Shown here: in pieces, positions 56,540-64,000 of the stretch
How positions within the stretch are numbered: the first letter of the stretch is position 1
How the letters are laid out: the number at the start of each line of letters is the position of its first letter
DNA from: Allolobophora icterica
Taxonomy: Eukaryota; Annelida; Clitellata; Crassiclitellata; Lumbricidae
Length of the DNA stretch: 64,000 nucleotides
Assembly: GCA_963556255.1 (NCBI GenBank)
Contig: OY744606.1
Coordinates: forward strand, 755,717-819,716
Direction of reading: 5' to 3'
The notes under the pieces: generated by a model
The model's database searches: none
What the model saw: the letters and a program-made list of their open reading frames with translations, nothing else
Told to the model about the DNA's origin: nothing
Translations under genes and position numbers: made by a program

Positions 56540-57135
56540 CATCCATTAGAAAAGCATCACGAAATCTGGGAAATTAAAAGGTCATAAAAAATTTGTGAAA
56601 AGGTTAGAGAAAATCTGTTATAAAAAACTGGTTATAGAAAATTGTTGTTATTAAAATTACAAATAATCTGGGAAATTAAAAGTAAAAAATTCTTAAGCGA
56701 AGTGCTAAAATTCTGAAATTGATTGCTAAAGCTGTTGAAATGAAAAAGTGCATAAAATGTCTGGCACATGGTCTTCAGAAATCTGGAAGTGCAACAGAAA
56801 GGTCACGAAATTGGGAGAACTCAAGGTAATTTTCTTAATGACCTTGTCTTGATTACAACCTAGTAACACCTGCTCCATTTTTTAAACTTATGTATTTGCC
56901 CATGATCACAGTGGCCTAATACCCAGACATTAATGTGGTTAATTCTACCAGGTAGACAAGTGTTTGCACTGAGTAGACAGTAATTCTAATCAAAAACTAG
57001 ATGCTAATTTTTTACGTGTCTGTGAGGAACTGCTGTTGGAGACCCTCTCCAACAGCATACTCAACTGCCGATGAGCGCTTCAGTTCTCAAACTGTAACGT
57101 CATCTAGGCTAGTAAGGAGTGCCTTCGAGATGCAT
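56540..57135. other. 3' flank of the Rab gene, nothing recognised
   Basis: AT-rich with AAATCTGG(G/A)AAATTAAAAG-type words recurring three times at 56560-56690, perhaps a degraded tandem repeat. Confidence 0.35.
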
Positions 57136-57160
57136 TTAATGGCGCTATATAAATGTCCAA
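57020..57160 (+). repeat. SINE-like 3' end with GGCGCTATATAAAT
   Basis: The sequence from about 57020 ends in GGCGCTATATAAAT at 57141-57154, the shared repeat terminus. The promoter part is not visible. Confidence 0.45.
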
Positions 57161-57164
57161 AGAG

Positions 57165-57770
57165 GGAACAAAGGACGGCAAAGGCCAGACTGAGAACAAA
57201 GGCCAACTGAAGGACAATGTAGGAAAAACGAAGGACAACGAAGGCCAACGCAGGCCAGACCAAGGACTACACGAAGGTCAAATCCAAGAGAGTAAAAGAC
57301 CAAATCAAATAAAGGACAGTTGAAGCCACAATAACAGCGACATTTAACGGCAGCATTTAAGGCCAGACCTAGGACAATGTTGGCCAAACGAAGAACAATT
57401 GAGGCCAGACCCAGGACCATGACAGTTTACGGTTAGGATATTTAAGCCAGACCAAGGACAACAATGACCGAAGGACAGTTGAGGCCAGACTAAGGACAAC
57501 GTTGGCCAAACGAAGAACAAGTGAGGCCAGACCCAGGACCATGACAGTCACAGTTAGGATATTTAAGCCAAGGACAATAATGACCAAGAAAGGACAGTTA
57601 AGGCCAGACCAAGGACAACGTTAGCCAAACGAAGAACAATTGAGGCCAAACCCAGGACCATGACAGTCACAGTTAGGATATTTAAGCCTGGTCAAAGACA
57701 ATAATGATCAAACAAAGGACAGTTAAGGCCATACCCAGGACAATGACAGTAAAAATGAAGGACAGGATAA
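57165..57770. repeat. Compound minisatellite (about 12-bp units in a 120-bp higher-order unit)
   Basis: Short AAGGACAACGAAGGCCAGAC-like units make up a longer block ending GACAGTCACAGTTAGGATAT, then TTAAGCC, which recurs about every 120 bp at 57420, 57545 and 57665. Confidence 0.75.
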
Positions 57771-58381
57771 AAGAATGGTTAAGACCGGCAAAGACACTCG
57801 CTATGTCCTGATTATTGTACAAACAGCCTATAACATATTTGTATTGGCAAAGATAAATCATGCAAAGCAAGTCTCAAAATAAATTTATTTTCCATCACTG
57901 CAGAGAAAAAGAATCTCAGAAATAAACTTCTATGGACATGAACCCCAAAAATCATCCGACAACAGAATTCCAACAGAACTGATTATGTTAAAAACATTCA
58001 GGTTAATGTAACGCATATTCATGTTGAAAAAAACAAAATGGCAGAAACCGTGTTTGTCCGAGTTCTTTCTTTGAGCAGATGACCTCATTGACCCTGCTGC
58101 AAAATATTAATAGGCCAAATGAAGAACAGTTAAGGCCACGGTTATTAATTAATAATGAATTAATTATTCCGTGCAGTTTATTCATGTTGAAAAAACCAGC
58201 ACAAATGGTTGTATTCTCTTTTAAATGGTATTCATGTATTAATTAAGTTTCCTGCAAGTAATCTACACCTCTTTTGGAAACTTCAACTGTGTCTAATAGG
58301 AAAAAGTTTTCAATAAACACGTCACAAAGGAAAATCTCCACTCTAAACAGTGCAAATATAGAATATTCATATATGCAATAC

Positions 58382-58575
58382 ATGCCACAAAGAGAAAAAT
58401 CTTCACATTAGATGCCACAAAGAGAAAAAATCTTCATATCAGATGCCACAAAGAGAAAAAATCTTCATATTAGATGCCACAGAGAAAAAATCTTCATATC
58501 AGATGCCACAAAGAGAAAAAATCTTCATATTACATGCCACAAAGAGAACAAATCTTCATATTACATGCCACAAAC
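58382..58575. repeat. 31-bp tandem repeat, about 6 copies
   Basis: The unit is ATGCCACAAAGAGAAAAAAT followed by CTTCATATCAG/TTAG. One unit is 3 bases short. Confidence 0.85.
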
Positions 58576-58999
58576 AGAGAAATTCCACTATGGATACCAG
58601 AGAGCAAACCTTCACAGATACCACTTAGTAGATATCTCAAGGATAACTTCTCAAAACCATTACATTATGAAGCAGATATCCAATGACAAGTCCTCAAAAC
58701 CATTACATTATGAAGCAGATAACCATTCATGGCTCTATAAATTCTAAGACCTTGCAAGACAAACTACACTACATGTGATTACAGCAAATGTAGATGTTAC
58801 ATCTCAACAACATTATCACGATTACATTACGATAAACTGCGCATTAACGTTTCAATGAAAAACAGATAATGCATTATTAACCTCATGATTCGTCACTGAC
58901 CGAATCACGTCATTTATTTCTGTAGCACTACTATCTAACAACATCAATAATTATTACATTGCATACATTACACACTACAACAAATGACCCTAATTGACC

Positions 59000-59130
59000 A
59001 CTTGTGAACTGGTCATTTGGTGAAGGTCCCTGTAAGGCTTGAACCTGTGTGCAGTGTCTCAAATCAAATCAGATCACAAGGCAAGCACTCAACCATTCAG
59101 CCATCCTTGTAGCATCAATCGCCCAAATGC
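59000..59130 (-). mobile_element. Possible tRNA-derived SINE head, inverted
   Basis: On the minus strand GGATGGCTGAATGGTTGAGTG resembles a tRNA D arm and AGGTTCAAGCCTT a T arm. Confidence 0.45.
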
Positions 59131-60394
59131 TCATCTCGAGTATTTAGGTCGCACAAATTTGTATAGCACCAACGGGGAACATGTAACGTAATCACAGATT
59201 TATATAGAACCTATCTTTAAAATTCATGCTTTCAGTGATTAGAGAAACTAGACTGTGGAATGACTGTAAGCAAAACAAGCATCGCAATTATAATATAAAC
59301 AGCAAAATTATCAAAACGGAGATGTGAATGGAACATTTTCCACAAAACGAACATTAAACATAAGTCATCAAAAATAAGCATCCAAACAACTGAAAAGAGA
59401 TTTCATCAAGAGTAATATAGAATGCGGAAAACGGCTAAATTTACAAACACCAACCAATCCAAATATTGAAAATAAACAAACCAATCCAAATACTGAAAAA
59501 CAATCAAAATTAGCACAAACTAATGAATATACTGGTAAATAATCAATCAAAATAAATGTACACCAATCAACTTCGTTTCAATATAAAGCAGTAAATAACT
59601 GCTCCAGAAACTGGTCTGTAAGCATTCTGTTCTTTGCGCTTTTTGCTTTTACAGGTGAAACACATGACTACCTTTGGCAATAATATTTCAAAACAATATT
59701 ACAACTTTACAGCAATTTCACTACAAATTCCGATTAAGAAAAAGAACTCTTTCATTCAGAATAATTAATTACAAAATGACAATGACAATTAGCAATAGGC
59801 ACAGAACTGAAAACTGCGTACCAAGCTTTTCCAAAAGCCAATAAACACGTCGTGGTGCAAGACTTCTTGTGTAGGAATTCTTCAATTCATACTAGACTTC
59901 CAGTAAACATTCACTCACAAATTTAACACCCATTTCAAAAAGTAATCACTCAAATATTTAACACCCATTTCAAAAATTAATTACAACTATTACACACCCA
60001 TTTCGCAGTTAACTATCTCTTCAGTTTCATAAAGACCCATTCTCAATTCAATCTGAAGAACTATCAGTATTCCTTCCAGTTGAAATAAAGTGAAATCCTC
60101 GACTTGGTTCATAGAAACACCCATTTTAAAGAAACCCCATTTTAACGAACCCCTGATTGATTGAAAAACACCCATTTGACATTCATCTCCATTCTAAATA
60201 AACTATTTAAAGTCAATTTTAATACCTCCACCCAAACACAGCAAATAAAACAAAATCCAAAGTCAAAAACTGCACTTGTACCACAACCACCCAGAAATCG
60301 CACATTATTTATCATCTACAATCACAGCATCTTTCCTCAACACATTAAAACCCTCGACTGTACGACTTCCTCCAAAATCCGAGACTAGCTTTCG

Positions 60395-63415
<3,021 letters not shown>

Positions 63416-63669
63416 CTGAAATAGAAAGAGTCGGTTCATTAGAAGCTCGACTGACCTCGGACGTTCAAAACTTTCTGAGCACCAGACTCTTCAAACATTT
63501 GCCACCAAATCGATGCAACAGCGTAAGCTGTCTAAGTACATCTAGCACGACAGCTGTTTACGATACGAATATGCTTCTATCCTACTCCATTTTTACTTAA
63601 CAGAACTCATGTAGAGAAACACAACGTCAATCACAGTTGGTAACAAAGAGAACATTAACCAACCACGTG

Positions 63670-63790
63670 ACATAGAAGCGCAGTGGTTTGAGAGCACACC
63701 CTGTAGCGCAGAGTCTGGGTTTGATCTTCTTCCCCTGACTGTTACTGTGTAGGGACATTCAGCCAGTCTTTCATTCACAATTATTCAACG
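63670..63790 (+). mobile_element. Possible tRNA-derived SINE remnant
   Basis: GAAGCGCAGTGGTTTGAGAG resembles a tRNA D arm and GGGTTTGATCTTC an eroded B box about 40 bases on. Confidence 0.4.
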
Positions 63791-64000
63791 CCATCGACTG
63801 ATGCTTAGTTCTTAGATAGCGATGCTTAATAAATGTATTATAATAACAATCCACCTCAGACGGCAACATAACAAACTGACTGTCACAACCGTAAAAGCTC
63901 CTAGATAATGTTTTCTTCCCAAGGGATTACGCTAACTCTGGATTAAAAGAAAGAAAGAAAAATCAAACATTTCCATGGTATGACTGCAATGCTGCTCAAG

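Larger units (their letters stand above)
57771..60394. other. Region between the convergent Rab genes, repeats only
   Basis: It holds the 31-bp repeat (58382-58575), a tRNA-like repeat in antisense at about 59000-59130, and short CACCCATTT(C/T) repeats at 59925-60180 (AACACCCATTTCAAAAA). No further conserved frame is seen. The 3' UTR of the minus-strand Rab gene must lie just below 60395. Confidence 0.45.

Overview
This is a piece of a eukaryotic (animal) nuclear genome. It holds spliced genes, many tRNA-derived SINEs, LINE remnants, small inverted-repeat transposons, a long satellite and one intact LTR retrotransposon. The most likely source is a marine deuterostome invertebrate, probably an echinoderm or hemichordate. 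This is inferred from the gene structures, the frequent AGGCCTAT-type words, and a Ty3/gypsy element with the integrase-first pol order known from deuterostome Gmr1-like elements. The species itself cannot be named from the sequence.

Layout: 0-7 kb holds a small cysteine-rich membrane protein gene (minus strand, near 1.3-1.5 kb) in a field of short transposons. 7.35-19.67 kb is a CoREST (REST corepressor) gene on the minus strand, readable as 12 coding exons with ELM2, SANT1, linker and SANT2. Its introns carry minisatellites, SINEs, a 791-bp inverted-repeat element and a LINE fragment. 20-24 kb is repeats: a CR1/Jockey-type LINE 3' end, trinucleotide arrays and a 41-bp minisatellite. 24.1-34.65 kb is a 48-bp GC-rich satellite of about 214 copies with a 200-N gap. 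34.66-37.29 kb is an almost pure TCAC array. 37.7-39.64 kb is a single-exon C2H2 zinc-finger gene (18 fingers) with decayed fingers beyond its stop. 39.7-46 kb is repeats and LINE debris.

46.1-56.4 kb is a Rab-family GTPase gene on the plus strand. Its third intron holds a 5.6-kb LTR retrotransposon in antisense. The element has identical LTRs and one long open frame, but the reverse-transcriptase core is missing. 60.4-63.4 kb is a Rab1-type gene on the minus strand whose first exons lie beyond the right edge. The two Rab genes converge and share intron positions.

The genes do not form a pathway: CoREST is a nuclear chromatin corepressor, the zinc-finger protein a putative DNA binder, and the Rabs act in membrane traffic. 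The points most worth a second look are the RT-less retrotransposon with a heat-shock-like and CRE-like LTR promoter, the homogeneous satellite with an inverted edge, and several small TIR elements whose boundaries and target duplications can be read directly.
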